Shown here piece by piece: positions 56,078 through 64,000 of a stretch of DNA of 64,000 nucleotides (positions are counted from its first letter, which is position 1; each line of letters opens with the position of its first letter). The DNA lies in assembly GCA_033344895.1 (NCBI GenBank), contig JAWPMN010000001.1, positions 3,542,001-3,606,000 of the forward strand, read 5' to 3'. The notes beneath the pieces are model-generated. The model searched no databases and was not told the DNA's origin. It worked only from the letters and a program-made list of their open reading frames with translations. The position numbers and the translations under genes were made by a program. Source of the DNA: Alphaproteobacteria bacterium. Lineage in GTDB: Bacteria; Pseudomonadota; Alphaproteobacteria; UBA8366; Aestuariispiraceae.

Positions 56078-56668
56078 ATGTTGGACATGATACGAGGATT
56101 TTTCAGTACGAAACTGTCGCGGGAGCAGCAGGTCGCGCTGGTGCTTTACGAACGCATCGTGGCGACCGCGCGCAAGCCGGTTTTCTATGATCGCGGGGGC
56201 GTGCCGGACAGCCTCGACGGCCGTGTCGAGTGCATCGCTCTACACGCCTTTCTGGTGTTCCGCCGCATGGCCGGCCAGCCGGGCTGGGATGAGGTCGGGG
56301 GCGCCCTGTCAGACGAGATCGTTGCCGATTTCGACCGTTCCCTGCGTGAAATGGGGGTCGGAGACATGTCCATTGGCAAGAAGGTGAAGAAGCTGGCGCA
56401 GGCCTTCTTCAGCCGTTTCGACGGCTATTGGGGTGCCGTGAATGGTGCGGAAGGGGCGGAGGACCTGTCCGATCTGTTGCGGCGCGGCCTGTTTCAGGGC
56501 AATGACGTCACCGATGAGCAGGTCCGCGCCATGACGGCCTATTTCGACCGGCAATCGACCCATCTGTTCAAGCAGAGCGAGACCAACATTCTGAAGGGCC
56601 GGATCGAATTCTGCGACCCGGAGCCGGATTTTGCCGGCCTGCCGCGAATTGCCGATCCGGTTGCGTGA
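56078..56668 (+). CDS. Ubiquinol-cytochrome c chaperone (CBP3 family)
   Basis: A 196-residue protein of the CBP3/UQCC1 family, which helps cytochrome b assembly for the bc1 complex. QQVALVLYERIVATARKPVFY opens the domain, and LHAFLVFRRMAGQ plus the helix DRSLREMGVGDMSIGKKVKKL follow as typical segments. It starts 138 bases from the divergent bamE start. The next gene lies 4 bases downstream. Confidence 0.92.
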   Translation: MLDMIRGFFSTKLSREQQVALVLYERIVATARKPVFYDRGGVPDSLDGRVECIALHAFLVFRRMAGQPGWDEVGGALSDEIVADFDRSLREMGVGDMSIGKKVKKLAQAFFSRFDGYWGAVNGAEGAEDLSDLLRRGLFQGNDVTDEQVRAMTAYFDRQSTHLFKQSETNILKGRIEFCDPEPDFAGLPRIADPVA

Positions 56669-56672
56669 TATC

Positions 56673-57257
56673 ATGACGGAGACGCTGGAGTTTTCGGTTC
56701 CGATCGAAGTCGACGAGATCCCCACGAAGGGCCTTCGCCGAAAGATTTCCGCGGATGAGGAGGCTCGTACGGCCCTCGTTGCACGGTTCGGCCTGAGCGA
56801 ACTGGCCTCCCTGGAGGCGTTCTTCGAGATGAAGCCGTTGGCCGGCGGACCGATGATCCGGGTGGATGGCCGTTTCACCGCGGATGTGACCCAATCCTGT
56901 GTTGTCAGCGGCGAACCGATTCGATCGACCCTGGATCAGGATATCTCGATCATTTTTGCTCCGCCGAGCATGATCGAAGAGAATCAGGAGTTTACGCTGG
57001 CCGACGCAGACCCGCCGGAGCCCTTCGACGCCGGCGTGATTGATCTGGGCGAGCTGACCGCACAGCAACTTGTGCTGGCGTTGGATCCCTATCCCCGCAA
57101 GGAAGGGGCATCGTTGAATGATGCAGTCGACTCTTTGCCTGAGGGCCGGAAAACCGGCGTCGAAACCGGTGGCGCAACGGGGCGTTCCGACAATCCATTC
57201 GCGAAACTGGCCGAACTGAAGGGGCGCGATGGTCCCGACAAAGACGAAACCCGGTAA
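56673..57257 (+). CDS. DUF177 (YceD) protein
   Basis: A 194-residue DUF177/YceD protein. TLEFSVPIEVDEIP opens it, and the conserved central motif is RVDGRFTADVTQSCVVSGEPI with the family cysteine. YceD proteins are linked to 23S rRNA accumulation and almost always lie before rpmF, as here (81 bases). The ATG at 56673 is chosen because an earlier in-frame start would overlap the chaperone gene heavily. Confidence 0.92.
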   Translation: MTETLEFSVPIEVDEIPTKGLRRKISADEEARTALVARFGLSELASLEAFFEMKPLAGGPMIRVDGRFTADVTQSCVVSGEPIRSTLDQDISIIFAPPSMIEENQEFTLADADPPEPFDAGVIDLGELTAQQLVLALDPYPRKEGASLNDAVDSLPEGRKTGVETGGATGRSDNPFAKLAELKGRDGPDKDETR

Positions 57258-57338
57258 ATCCGGGTTGCGGCGGCGCGGCAAAACGGTTATGTAACGCGCC
57301 GCTTTGAACGACACCCCACGAATACGAAAGTCGAGAAG

Positions 57339-57524
57339 ATGGCGGTTCCGAAGAGAAAAGTTACGAAATCGCGTCGCGGCAATCGCCGCTCCCATGACGC
57401 GCTGTCCAACCCGACCTATCGGGAAGATCAGACCACTGGTGAAATGGTGCGCCCGCACCATGTCGACCTGAAGACCGGCATGTATCGCGGTCGTCAGGTG
57501 ATCGAGCCGAAGAGCGGTTTCTGA
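57339..57524 (+). CDS. rpmF: 50S ribosomal protein L32
   Basis: A 61-residue ribosomal protein: [20 protein letters not shown] is the universal L32 opening. The zinc cysteines of some L32 proteins are absent, so this is the C-minus form, and there is no second copy in the window. It follows DUF177 and precedes plsX, the classical order. Confidence 0.97.
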   Translation: MAVPKRKVTKSRRGNRRSHDALSNPTYREDQTTGEMVRPHHVDLKTGMYRGRQVIEPKSGF

Positions 57525-57538
57525 TCGTTTCCGGAAAA

Positions 57539-57560
57539 GTCGGTCCAGTGTTGGACCGAC
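57539..57560 (+). terminator. Hairpin after rpmF
   Basis: GTCGGTCCA-GTGT-TGGACCGAC is a perfect 9-bp stem starting 15 bases after rpmF. There is no T-run directly after it. A second hairpin follows 33 bases on. Confidence 0.5.
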
Positions 57561-57592
57561 GCCGGTTTCCGATCTAGTATTGGACGAAACGG

Positions 57593-57614
57593 ATCGGGCC
57601 CCTTCGGGCCCGAT
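57593..57614 (+). terminator. Second hairpin between rpmF and plsX
   Basis: ATCGGGCCC-CTTC-GGGCCCGAT is a perfect 9-bp stem followed by TGGTGTTGT. With its stable CTTC loop it could be a partial terminator setting the rpmF to plsX ratio. Confidence 0.55.
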
Positions 57615-57740
57615 TGGTGTTGTCGGGGCAGACAATGTCGGCGCCCCGGCATTACGGCGCGGCCCGTTCAGGGCCGTGTCCGGGCCTGCGGATAACGGCG
57701 GATACAACATGCCGAACCGCCCGCTTGAGGGGACGTTGCG

Positions 57741-58799
57741 GTGGTGAAGCCCTTGGTGATCGCGTTGGACGGTATGGGTGGCGACGGAGCGCCCGAAATC
57801 GTCGTGCGCGGCGCTGCCCTGGCGAAGGAACGTCTGCAACAGGTCGAGTTTCTGATTTTCGGCAAATCGGACGTACTCGAGCCTTTGGTGGCGAAAGAGC
57901 CGCTGCTAGAGGGCTGTGTCGAGATTCGGCACACGGATCAGGTCGTCAGCAACAACGACAAGCCCTCCTATGCCCTGCGCAACCTGAAGGAATCCAGCAT
58001 GCGCAAGGCGATCGACGCCGTGCATGCGGGGGAAGCCAATTGCTGTGTCTCGGCCGGTAATACCGGTGCTCTCATGGCGCTTGCCATGTTTGGCCTGCGC
58101 ACCCTGACCGGTGTCAGCCGACCGGCCATCTGCTCCTTCTTCCCGACCCAGAAGGGCGAGACCTGCATGCTGGATCTCGGCGCCAATGTCGAATGCAGCG
58201 CCCAGCACCTCGTCCAGTTTGCGGTCATGGGCGAAGTCTTCGCCCGCACGGTCATGGGAATCGAGCGGCCCAGCGTCGGTTTGCTGAATATAGGCACCGA
58301 GGAGCTGAAGGGGCGGGACGAGATCAAGCAGGCGGCCGCGATGCTCCGCGAATCGCCGCTGCCGATCCACTTTTCCGGCTTTGTCGAAGGCGATGATATT
58401 GCGGCGGGAACGGTCGATGTCGTGGTCACGGACGGATTCACTGGCAATGTGGCCCTGAAGACCGCAGAGGGCACGTCGCGGTTGATCAGCGCGTTCTTGC
58501 GTGAGGCGTTTCAATCCAGCACGGTGGCCAAGATCGGTTATCTGATCGCGCGCCGGGCCATGGCGAAACTGCGCTATCGTGTCGACCCGCGTCGCTATAA
58601 CGGCGCCGTTTTGCTTGGGTTGAACGGAATCGCGGTAAAGAGCCATGGTGGGACGGACGAGCTTGGCTTCGCAAACGCGATCGGCGTGGCGGCGGACATG
58701 TATTCACACGGCTTTATCGAAAAGATGAAAGCGGATTTTGAAACCTTGGACAGAGAAGGGCCTCCGGTGCCGGAAGGCGCGGCGGTAAAAGTATCTTGA
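57741..58799 (+). CDS. plsX: Phosphate acyltransferase PlsX
   Basis: A 352-residue enzyme making acyl-phosphate from acyl-ACP for phospholipid synthesis. IALDGMGGDGAPEIVVRGA is the characteristic start and SAGNTGALMALAMF with TDGFTGNVALKTAEG are further signatures. Start is GTG (two tandem GTGs at 57741 and 57744) after GAGGGGAC. Its stop overlaps the TTG start of fabH (TTGA). Confidence 0.96.
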   Translation: MVKPLVIALDGMGGDGAPEIVVRGAALAKERLQQVEFLIFGKSDVLEPLVAKEPLLEGCVEIRHTDQVVSNNDKPSYALRNLKESSMRKAIDAVHAGEANCCVSAGNTGALMALAMFGLRTLTGVSRPAICSFFPTQKGETCMLDLGANVECSAQHLVQFAVMGEVFARTVMGIERPSVGLLNIGTEELKGRDEIKQAAAMLRESPLPIHFSGFVEGDDIAAGTVDVVVTDGFTGNVALKTAEGTSRLISAFLREAFQSSTVAKIGYLIARRAMAKLRYRVDPRRYNGAVLLGLNGIAVKSHGGTDELGFANAIGVAADMYSHGFIEKMKADFETLDREGPPVPEGAAVKVS

Positions 58800-59770
58800 A
58801 TATTCGCAGCGTTATCCGAGGTGTTGGTGCCTATCTTCCCGAACGGGTGTTGAGCAACGACGAACTGTCCAAGACGGTGGACACGTCAGACGAATGGATC
58901 CGGCAGCGCACGGGCATTGCGCGCCGCCATATCGCCGCCGCCAACGAAACGACGACCGACCTTGCCTGCACCGCCGCGCTGCGGGCCCTGGAACATGCGG
59001 GCATGTCGACCGACGAGATCGACCTCGTCATTCTGGCGACGACCACGCCGGACAATACCTTTCCCGCCACCGCGACCCGTGTGCAGGCCAGACTGGGGAT
59101 CACCGCCGGTCCCGCTTTCGATATCCAGGCCGTCTGCACGGGGTTCATCTATGCCCTGACCCAGGCCGACAACATGATCCGCCTCGGTCAGGCCAAATGC
59201 GCCCTGGTCATCGGTGCTGAGATCTATAGCCGTATTCTCGACTGGGAAGACCGCGGCACCTGCGTTCTGTTCGGCGACGGGGCCGGCGCGGTTGTCCTGA
59301 AGGCCGAAACCGGCAACGGGGCCGAGGTCGGGCGCGGGGTGATCTCGACGACACTCGGCGCCGACGGGCGCTACTACGACAGTCTCTATGTCGACGGTGG
59401 TCCGGCGACGACGGGTACCGCCGGATTCGTGCGCATGCAGGGCAAGGAAGTCTTCAAGCACGCGGTCGAGCGCATGTCGTCCCTGGTTTCGGGTCTGCTG
59501 GCGGATCAGGGCCTGACGACTGACGATCTGAGCTGGCTGATTCCGCATCAGGCAAATGTCAGAATTATCAATAAAGTAGGGGAGAAGCTTAATGTATCCC
59601 CTGAAAAAGTGATCATTTCTGTCGAAGAGCATGCCAATACCTCCGCCGCAACTATTCCGCTGGCTATGAATCACGCCGTCGAGCGTCAGTTGTTCAAGCC
59701 GGGAGACCTGCTGGGGCTGACCGCCATGGGCGGCGGCTTTACCTGGGGGGCTGCGTTGATCCGCTGGTAA
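58796..59770 (+). CDS. fabH: 3-oxoacyl-ACP synthase III
   Basis: A 324-residue condensing enzyme that starts fatty-acid synthesis from acetyl-CoA and malonyl-ACP. The Cys-His-Asn triad lies in QAVCTGFIYAL, WLIPHQANVRI and EEHANTSAATIPLA. The start codon is a TTG overlapping the plsX stop, giving tight translational coupling; the sequence MNIRSVIRGVGAYLPE begins exactly where FabH proteins do. Confidence 0.96.
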   Translation: MNIRSVIRGVGAYLPERVLSNDELSKTVDTSDEWIRQRTGIARRHIAAANETTTDLACTAALRALEHAGMSTDEIDLVILATTTPDNTFPATATRVQARLGITAGPAFDIQAVCTGFIYALTQADNMIRLGQAKCALVIGAEIYSRILDWEDRGTCVLFGDGAGAVVLKAETGNGAEVGRGVISTTLGADGRYYDSLYVDGGPATTGTAGFVRMQGKEVFKHAVERMSSLVSGLLADQGLTTDDLSWLIPHQANVRIINKVGEKLNVSPEKVIISVEEHANTSAATIPLAMNHAVERQLFKPGDLLGLTAMGGGFTWGAALIRW

Positions 59771-59886
59771 TCCGGCGCGCGCGGCACGATTCGCATATCC
59801 AATTACTCCAGCTTTGTTGACGGGCTTCTGAGACGGGGCTAGTGTGCCCTCGTATAAAACTTTGAAATGCTTGGGGGAGTTAGGCC

Positions 59887-60177
59887 ATGGCGGGCAAAAC
59901 CGTTACCCGCGCGGAGCTGGCTGAGGCGGTGTACCAGGAGGTCGGACTGTCCCGGATCGAATCGGCTGCTCTCGTCGAGGCGATCCTGGCGGAAATGGCC
60001 GATGCACTGGTTTCGGGAGAGCCGGTGAAGATTTCGTCTTTCGGCAGTTTTTCCGTCCGCCAGAAGGGGGAGCGCATCGGTCGTAACCCGAAGACAGGTG
60101 AGGAGGTCCCGATCCTGCCGCGCCGGGTTCTGGTCTTCCGGCCCAGCCATGTGTTGAAGGATCGAATCAACCAATGA
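59887..60177 (+). CDS. ihfA: Integration host factor alpha subunit
   Basis: A 96-residue HU/IHF-fold protein that bends [50 protein letters not shown] (in two parts) and [17 protein letters not shown] are typical; the RNPKTG arm with proline intercalates into DNA. The position after fabH and before a MerR-like gene is the conserved ihfA locus. GGGGGAG precedes the ATG. Confidence 0.93.
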   Translation: MAGKTVTRAELAEAVYQEVGLSRIESAALVEAILAEMADALVSGEPVKISSFGSFSVRQKGERIGRNPKTGEEVPILPRRVLVFRPSHVLKDRINQ

Positions 60178-60223
60178 CGGCACGCCCCGCGGGCGTCGCC
60201 GGGGCAGCGGTCAGGCAGTAGAG

Positions 60224-60670
60224 ATGAGCGACCCTTCCGAGCATTCCCGTTCCGAGAAATCTGCGGACGCGTTCCGCACGATCACCGAAGTCGCGGACCT
60301 GCTGGACGTTCAGCAGCACGTTCTGCGTTTCTGGGAAACGAAGTTCACCCAGATCAAGCCGATGAAGCGGGCCGGGGGGCGGCGCTACTACCGGCCTGAG
60401 GATGTGAAACTGCTGGAGGTCATCCGGCGGCTACTGCATCAGGAAGGCTTCACCATTCGTGGCGTCCAGAAGCTGCTGCGGGAGAATGGCGTAAAGACCG
60501 TTCTGGAATGGGGTGAGGACGGCGTGCCTGTCCCGGCGCCGGAGCCGGACATTCCGGCGCGGAAATCCGCCCCGACGATCGATCCCAACGCCCTGCGCGC
60601 CCTGCGTCAGGAACTCCAGGCCGCGCGGGAAATCCTCGACCAGCCGATCCGGCCGCCTTCCTCCGAATAG
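60224..60670 (+). CDS. MerR-family regulator (COG0789)
   Basis: A 148-residue regulator. [25 protein letters not shown] is the winged-helix, followed by [25 protein letters not shown]. The C-terminal part after residue 95 is proline-rich, then helical ([16 protein letters not shown]). It has no metal-binding cysteines. It follows ihfA in the conserved alphaproteobacterial block and precedes tRNA-Pro; its target is unknown. Confidence 0.9.
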   Translation: MSDPSEHSRSEKSADAFRTITEVADLLDVQQHVLRFWETKFTQIKPMKRAGGRRYYRPEDVKLLEVIRRLLHQEGFTIRGVQKLLRENGVKTVLEWGEDGVPVPAPEPDIPARKSAPTIDPNALRALRQELQAAREILDQPIRPPSSE

Positions 60671-60720
60671 GGAATTGCATCAACCGGTGTTAGGCTCTAT
60701 TTAGTGCCCACCCACATCGG

Positions 60721-60797
60721 CGGAGCGTAGCGCAGCCTGGTAGCGCACCATACTGGGGGTGTGGGGGTCGTAGGTTCAAATCCTGCCGCTCCGACCA
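60721..60797 (+). tRNA. tRNA-Pro (GGG)
   Basis: A 77-base tRNA including encoded CCA. Acceptor stem CGGAGCG pairs with CGCTCCG, D stem GCGC/GCGC, anticodon stem CCATA/TGTGG with loop CTGGGGG giving anticodon GGG, and T arm with TTCAAAT. The discriminator base is A, as expected for bacterial proline tRNA. A strong terminator starts 8 bases later. Confidence 0.97.
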
Positions 60798-60804
60798 ACA
60801 AGAT

Positions 60805-60845
60805 CAAGGGGTTATCGGCGACGCGCCGATAGCCCCTTGTTTGTC
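60805..60845 (+). terminator. Terminator of tRNA-Pro
   Basis: CAAGGGGTTATCGGCG pairs with CGCCGATAGCCCCTTG (16 bp with one G-T wobble), loop ACG, then TTTGTCTCTT. Confidence 0.92.
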
Positions 60846-61068
60846 TCTTGCTAGTGTTTTGCAGGTTTAGCTGCCCGTTTCGGGTAGCGTTGGCCAGACC
60901 CTGTTCGGTACCGGGGCCATGGCCGCCCAGCGAAACTATGGAATTGTGAACACGAAGCTTGGGTGTATCGGCTCCGTCAATGAATGGCCTCGGTGCCCAT
61001 AAACAGGACGGCGAAAGTGCGTCGATCAACTACAGGCAAGATGCCTGTCGCTGCCAACCCGCTGTCTG

Positions 61069-61677
61069 CTAAACTCCAAATGGTGACTGCCAGGCGGGCA
61101 ATTCCATCAATCTGTCATGCCACCGTTCTACCGCTGGGAACTCTGAAAGCGGTATATTGGCACCCTTGGCATATGGCAGAACGGTCGCGACGGCGAAGTC
61201 CGCGACCGTCAGGGTGTCGCCCAGCAAGTAGGCGCGGTTTTCCAGATGATCGTCGAGGATCGCTCCGTAGCGCCGCACGTACCCCAGGGCTTCCTCGACT
61301 GTTTCTTGGTCAGGAGCGCCCATGCCGAACTCCGCGCGAATGACATACTCGAAATAAAGTTGGCCCGCGTAGCGACAAAAGTGGTCGGATGCCCAACTGA
61401 ACCATCTAACCACCTCGACTTGCCCGTCACCCCGGGGCCAGAGGTCGGACTCCGAACGGATCGCCAAATGGCACATGATGGCGTTCGATTCCCAGATTGT
61501 GCGGTCCCCATCGGCCAGTGCGGGAGCCTTGCCATTGGGGTTGATGGCGAGGAACTCCGGTGCGCGTTGTTCGCCCTTTTTCAGATCGAGCCGATGGAAT
61601 TTAACATCCAGATCCACATGCCGCGCGACAGCGCAGGTTTTGTAGGAATTCATGGTTTCGGCATAGAAGAGTTTCAT
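61069..61677 (-). CDS. Glutathione S-transferase family protein
   Basis: A 202-residue GST. The thioredoxin-fold half begins MKLFYAETMNSYKTCAVARH, with Ser or Cys near residue 11-14 as possible catalytic residues, and contains NPNGKAPALADGDRTIWESNAI. The alpha-helical half ends LTVADFAVATVLPYA. The ATG at 61677 follows GGAGAT. It starts the region after tRNA-Pro. Its start overlaps a short possible MFS remnant. Confidence 0.88.
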   Translation of the reverse strand: MKLFYAETMNSYKTCAVARHVDLDVKFHRLDLKKGEQRAPEFLAINPNGKAPALADGDRTIWESNAIMCHLAIRSESDLWPRGDGQVEVVRWFSWASDHFCRYAGQLYFEYVIRAEFGMGAPDQETVEEALGYVRRYGAILDDHLENRAYLLGDTLTVADFAVATVLPYAKGANIPLSEFPAVERWHDRLMELPAWQSPFGV

Positions 61678-61913
61678 GAAGGATCTCCAGTGGGTTGAGG
61701 AAGCGGGGTACGGGCCCGGATCAATGCAGCGAGCGCTACGCCAGGCGCGGCCACGAGACCGCACAGATTGGCGGAAGACTGCAACGCCAGACCCAAAGCA
61801 TCACGGACAGCGGTCACGTCGACATCCGCCACAGCCGGGCCGGTGGCTACGCCTGTCGGCAGGTCCGGAAGGTGAGGGCTGTCGGCGCGTTGCCTGTGGG
61901 AATTGCAGGACAT
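61674..61913 (-). pseudogene. Possible remnant of an MFS drug transporter
   Basis: A 79-residue open frame whose end, DALGLALQSSANLCGLVAAPGVALAALIRAR, split here into two readable halves, looks like the last helix and tail of an EmrB/QacA-type MFS transporter. The upstream 40 residues are hydrophilic and not transporter-like. It overlaps the GST start by 4 bases. It could equally be a small unrelated ORF, so the call is weak. Confidence 0.3.
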
Positions 61914-62024
61914 GAAGGGGGCTCCGAGTGTTGCGAACGCTTGAACCATTCGCGTTCGCATGGCACATTCAAAATAGAAACTAAGCAGTCCTAAAAAGCA
62001 ACTGAAAAGTATAGAGAGTGAATT
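61914..62024. other. Upstream region of the HxlR gene
   Basis: AT-rich stretch with no gene, holding the HxlR leader. Together with the fragment before it, 61678-62024 has no confident gene. TATAGA at 62010-62015 could be a -10 element but no good -35 is seen. Confidence 0.4.
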
Positions 62025-62687
62025 ATGGGTGGCAAGAGTTACGATGACGGATGCGCCACGGCCCATGCGATGGACCTGATCGGCAATCGCTGGGCGCTGT
62101 TGATTGTGCGTGAGCTGATGTTTGGGCCAAAGCGCTTCACCGACCTTCGCAGTGAACTGCGAAATGTCAGCCCCAACGTGCTGACCCAACGGCTGGAGGA
62201 ACTGGAAGCCTCGACGATTCTGCGACGGCGCCAGTTACCACCACCTGCGGCGTCATGGGTATACGAACTGACGGAGTGGGGTCGCGAGCTAGAGGAACCA
62301 ATCCTGAGCCTCGGCCGATGGGCGGCCAGATCCCCGATTCTACGACAGGGGCTGCCGATGAGTCGTGCCGGCCTGTTGCTGGCGATGCGCGCCCTTTATC
62401 ACCCGAGCGAAGACGGCGGATTCTGTTTAGACCTCGACATGCCGTATGGCGCAGTGCGGGTAACCGGAACAACGACAGGGCTCAAGTATGACGAGGCAAC
62501 AAGCAGTGGCGATACGTCCAACGCGGTTCTAACGGGCACTCCGGACGCCATTGACGGCATTCTGTTCGGCGGGACGGACCTGCGCCAGGCGATCTCTGAA
62601 GGGCAGCTCCGATGTGCAGGAAGTCAGGATGCCATCGAAAGGTTCCTCAACGCATTCCCACTGCCGCAGCCGGCATCTGTAAGCTGA
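62025..62687 (+). CDS. HxlR-family regulator with C-terminal extension
   Basis: A 220-residue protein. The HxlR winged helix is in the first ~110 residues: GCATAHAMDLIGNRWALLIVRELMFGPKRFTDL opens it and ISPNVLTQ-like NVSPNVLTQRLEELEA follows. About 110 further residues lie beyond the usual HxlR length and end in AGSQDAIERFLNAF, similar to SCP2/sterol-carrier-like ligand domains found in long HxlR proteins. It diverges from GST and might respond to a hydrophobic compound. Confidence 0.82.
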   Translation: MGGKSYDDGCATAHAMDLIGNRWALLIVRELMFGPKRFTDLRSELRNVSPNVLTQRLEELEASTILRRRQLPPPAASWVYELTEWGRELEEPILSLGRWAARSPILRQGLPMSRAGLLLAMRALYHPSEDGGFCLDLDMPYGAVRVTGTTTGLKYDEATSSGDTSNAVLTGTPDAIDGILFGGTDLRQAISEGQLRCAGSQDAIERFLNAFPLPQPASVS

Positions 62688-62761
62688 TTGCTGTTCCATA
62701 ACCTGGCAGTGACCGTTCGAACCAAACAGGCACGGGGAGGCTGGCGATTCGGCTTATGACT

Positions 62762-63667
62762 TCAAACAAGGGTCCCTGCCTGAATCAGGCTGGTCTTCAA
62801 GAACGCTGAAAGGTGATCTGCAATTGCTCGGGTCTTGTTTTCCACAATGCTACCTCCGGCAGTGACCACATGAACAGGAATTTCCGCCGTTTCATATGCC
62901 TCGAGAATGCGCACCAGTTTGCCCGCCGCCAAATCCGACGCTGCCTGATATGAAAGCACTCGTGCTATTCCCTTGCCGCTTCGAGCCGCATCCAGCTGAA
63001 TATCGATGTCGTTCGCGACCAGACGCGGATTGAGTGCGACGGTCTCGACTTTCGCACCCATCTTGTAGGTCCACTGAGGACCGCCACTGCTCCAGCTTTC
63101 CAGTATCGTGGCGTGATCGGAAAGATCAGACGGACGCGCAGGCACGCCCGATGCCTTGATGTATGCCGGGCTGCATACCGTCATCCAGTGAACGCTACCG
63201 ACCTTCCGAGCGCGGAGCGAAGAATCTGGCAACATGCCAATCCGTACGGCGACGTCGAGTCGATGTTCGATAAAATCCATGTATCGGTCAGCCAGAATCA
63301 TTTCCGCAGAGGCGTCAGGCCATTCCTGCAGGAAACGGTCCACGGCGGGCGCGACAAACAGCCGTCCAAAAACCGGAGGCGCTGCAATCCGGACCATACC
63401 GCGGATCGTTTCGACACCCGTGTCCATGGTCAACATGCGATAGCTGTCCAGAACATCCCGCGCGCCGTCGGCCAATTTTAGACCGGTAGCGGTGGGAGCG
63501 ATGCGCCGCGTGGTTCTCTCAACCAGTCGAACACCCAACCTGCTTTCGAGACGTTCAAGAGCACGCGTAGTTGACGCAGGCGATTTGCGCAGACGCCTCG
63601 CCGCTTGCCGCATACTGCCCGCAGTCACGATCGCAACCAGGATTTCCAGTTCGTCGAGTCGATCCAT
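62762..63667 (-). CDS. LysR-family regulator
   Basis: A 301-residue LysR regulator. The HTH is DELEILVAIVTAGSMRQAARRLRKSPASTTRAL, split at the turn, followed by LGVRLVERTTRRIAPTATG. The effector domain includes RIAAPPVFGRLFVAPAVDRF. It diverges from the RibD-like gene at 63885 with about 217 bases between, and converges with the HxlR gene. Confidence 0.9.
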   Translation of the reverse strand: MDRLDELEILVAIVTAGSMRQAARRLRKSPASTTRALERLESRLGVRLVERTTRRIAPTATGLKLADGARDVLDSYRMLTMDTGVETIRGMVRIAAPPVFGRLFVAPAVDRFLQEWPDASAEMILADRYMDFIEHRLDVAVRIGMLPDSSLRARKVGSVHWMTVCSPAYIKASGVPARPSDLSDHATILESWSSGGPQWTYKMGAKVETVALNPRLVANDIDIQLDAARSGKGIARVLSYQAASDLAAGKLVRILEAYETAEIPVHVVTAGGSIVENKTRAIADHLSAFLKTSLIQAGTLV

Positions 63668-63727
63668 TGTTGCTCAATCTGAAATTATTTTTTCAACGTT
63701 TGGCATCTATGCCGTCAGTTCTGAAAC

Positions 63728-63733
63728 TATAAT
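63728..63733 (+). promoter_or_regulatory. TATAAT -10 candidate in the LysR/RibD-like divergent gap
   Basis: A perfect TATAAT in the 217-base intergenic region. The nearest TTGGCA (63700-63705) is 22 bases upstream, too far for a standard promoter, so activator-dependent use is possible. Confidence 0.3.
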
Positions 63734-63884
63734 AACGGGCCTGCAAAGACAAAGCTGCATGCCATGACCCGTGCTGAGTCAGCCCGCCGATTGCCCGGTA
63801 AGTAATGATGCCGCACGTCACCGGCGGTGGTGGATGAACGAACTCAGGAAAGTGCGGTTGGCGCAACCAACGGAGACCGAGACC

Positions 63885-64000
63885 ATGTCAGGAAAGATCA
63901 TCGCGACCCAATACATGTCGTTGGACGGAGTCATTGAGGATCCCGTGGGCGACAAATTCAAGGACGATGAATTGAGCGGCGCCAGGGCCTTGATCTTCGG
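63885..64000 (+). CDS. Dihydrofolate-reductase/RibD C-terminal domain protein (3' end outside window)
   Basis: The first 38 codons of a gene cut by the window edge. The start IIATQYMSLDGVIEDPVGD matches the short RibD_C/DHFR-like proteins (about 180-220 residues) common in accessory regions. Their physiological role is generally unknown. A GGAGA motif precedes the ATG. Confidence 0.75.
   Translation, partial: MSGKIIATQYMSLDGVIEDPVGDKFKDDELSGARALIF

Noticed and set aside
60697-61029. 110-residue minus-strand ORF containing [12 protein letters not shown]
   Set aside because: This phrase is the well-known mistranslation of the antisense strand of tRNA-Pro; the tRNA explains it.

Overview
The window is GC-rich, densely packed bacterial chromosome with no rRNA operon, phage, IS element or CRISPR array. 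Gene order and protein families point to an alphaproteobacterium, probably of the Rhodospirillales type. The supporting evidence is: gatC-gatA diverging from ruvX; dapA followed by smpB; the run bamE / ubiquinol-cytochrome c chaperone / DUF177 / rpmF / plsX / fabH / ihfA / MerR / tRNA-Pro; an LdtR-like MarR regulator; and a K+-independent H+-pyrophosphatase. Genus assignment is inference only.

Layout. 1-3.4 kb: end of a valine-catabolic pair (3-hydroxyisobutyryl-CoA hydrolase, mmsB), an LdtR-like regulator and an orphan MoxR ATPase. 3.6-13.5 kb: an MFS carrier, gatCA/ruvX, a four-gene minus-strand operon (lytic transglycosylase, haloacid dehalogenase, alpha/beta hydrolase, threonine-dehydratase-like enzyme), then dapA and smpB. 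13.5-16.2 kb: an EamA exporter and an EAL-CBS-GGDEF protein. 16.3-23.5 kb: a catabolic island built around lysine 2-monooxygenase (davB) and 5-aminovaleramidase (davA). It also holds a class IV aminotransferase, a sulfotransferase-like P-loop protein, an MFS carrier, a VOC protein and a divergent D-amino-acid-dehydrogenase-like flavoenzyme. 23.5-28.7 kb: hisI, a FemAB-like acyltransferase, CoA-related genes, rplM-rpsI and ychJ. 28.7-31.6 kb: a zinc-homeostasis unit (COG0523 GTPase plus DUF1826) behind a Zur-like palindrome, diverging from an ArsR-SRPBCC pair that has its own operator-like palindrome. 31.7-38 kb: a polar amino-acid ABC importer lacking an ATPase gene, a ureohydrolase, two LysR regulators and an EctD-like dioxygenase. 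38-49 kb: cspA, two flavoproteins, alaS, an envelope pair (PEBP-like, LpxR-like) and a BisC-type molybdoenzyme. 49-52.9 kb: an unrecognised 419-residue protein, recO, a DUF1007-NicO metal transporter pair and a small lipoprotein. 53.3-60.8 kb: hppA, the bamE to MerR core block and tRNA-Pro(GGG). 60.8-64 kb: accessory-looking genes after the tRNA (GST, HxlR, LysR, RibD-like).

The most interesting system is the 16.3-23.5 kb island. It carries the two enzymes that convert L-lysine to 5-aminovalerate, but lacks the usual davT/davD. In their place are a class IV aminotransferase with a non-canonical PLP site and a sulfotransferase-like partner translationally coupled to it. Other leads are the divergent Zur-box/ArsR locus, a trimethylamine-dehydrogenase homologue that keeps its cofactor residues but has lost the aromatic substrate cage, and a tiny lipoprotein whose ribosome binding site is a 15-nt complement of the 16S rRNA tail.
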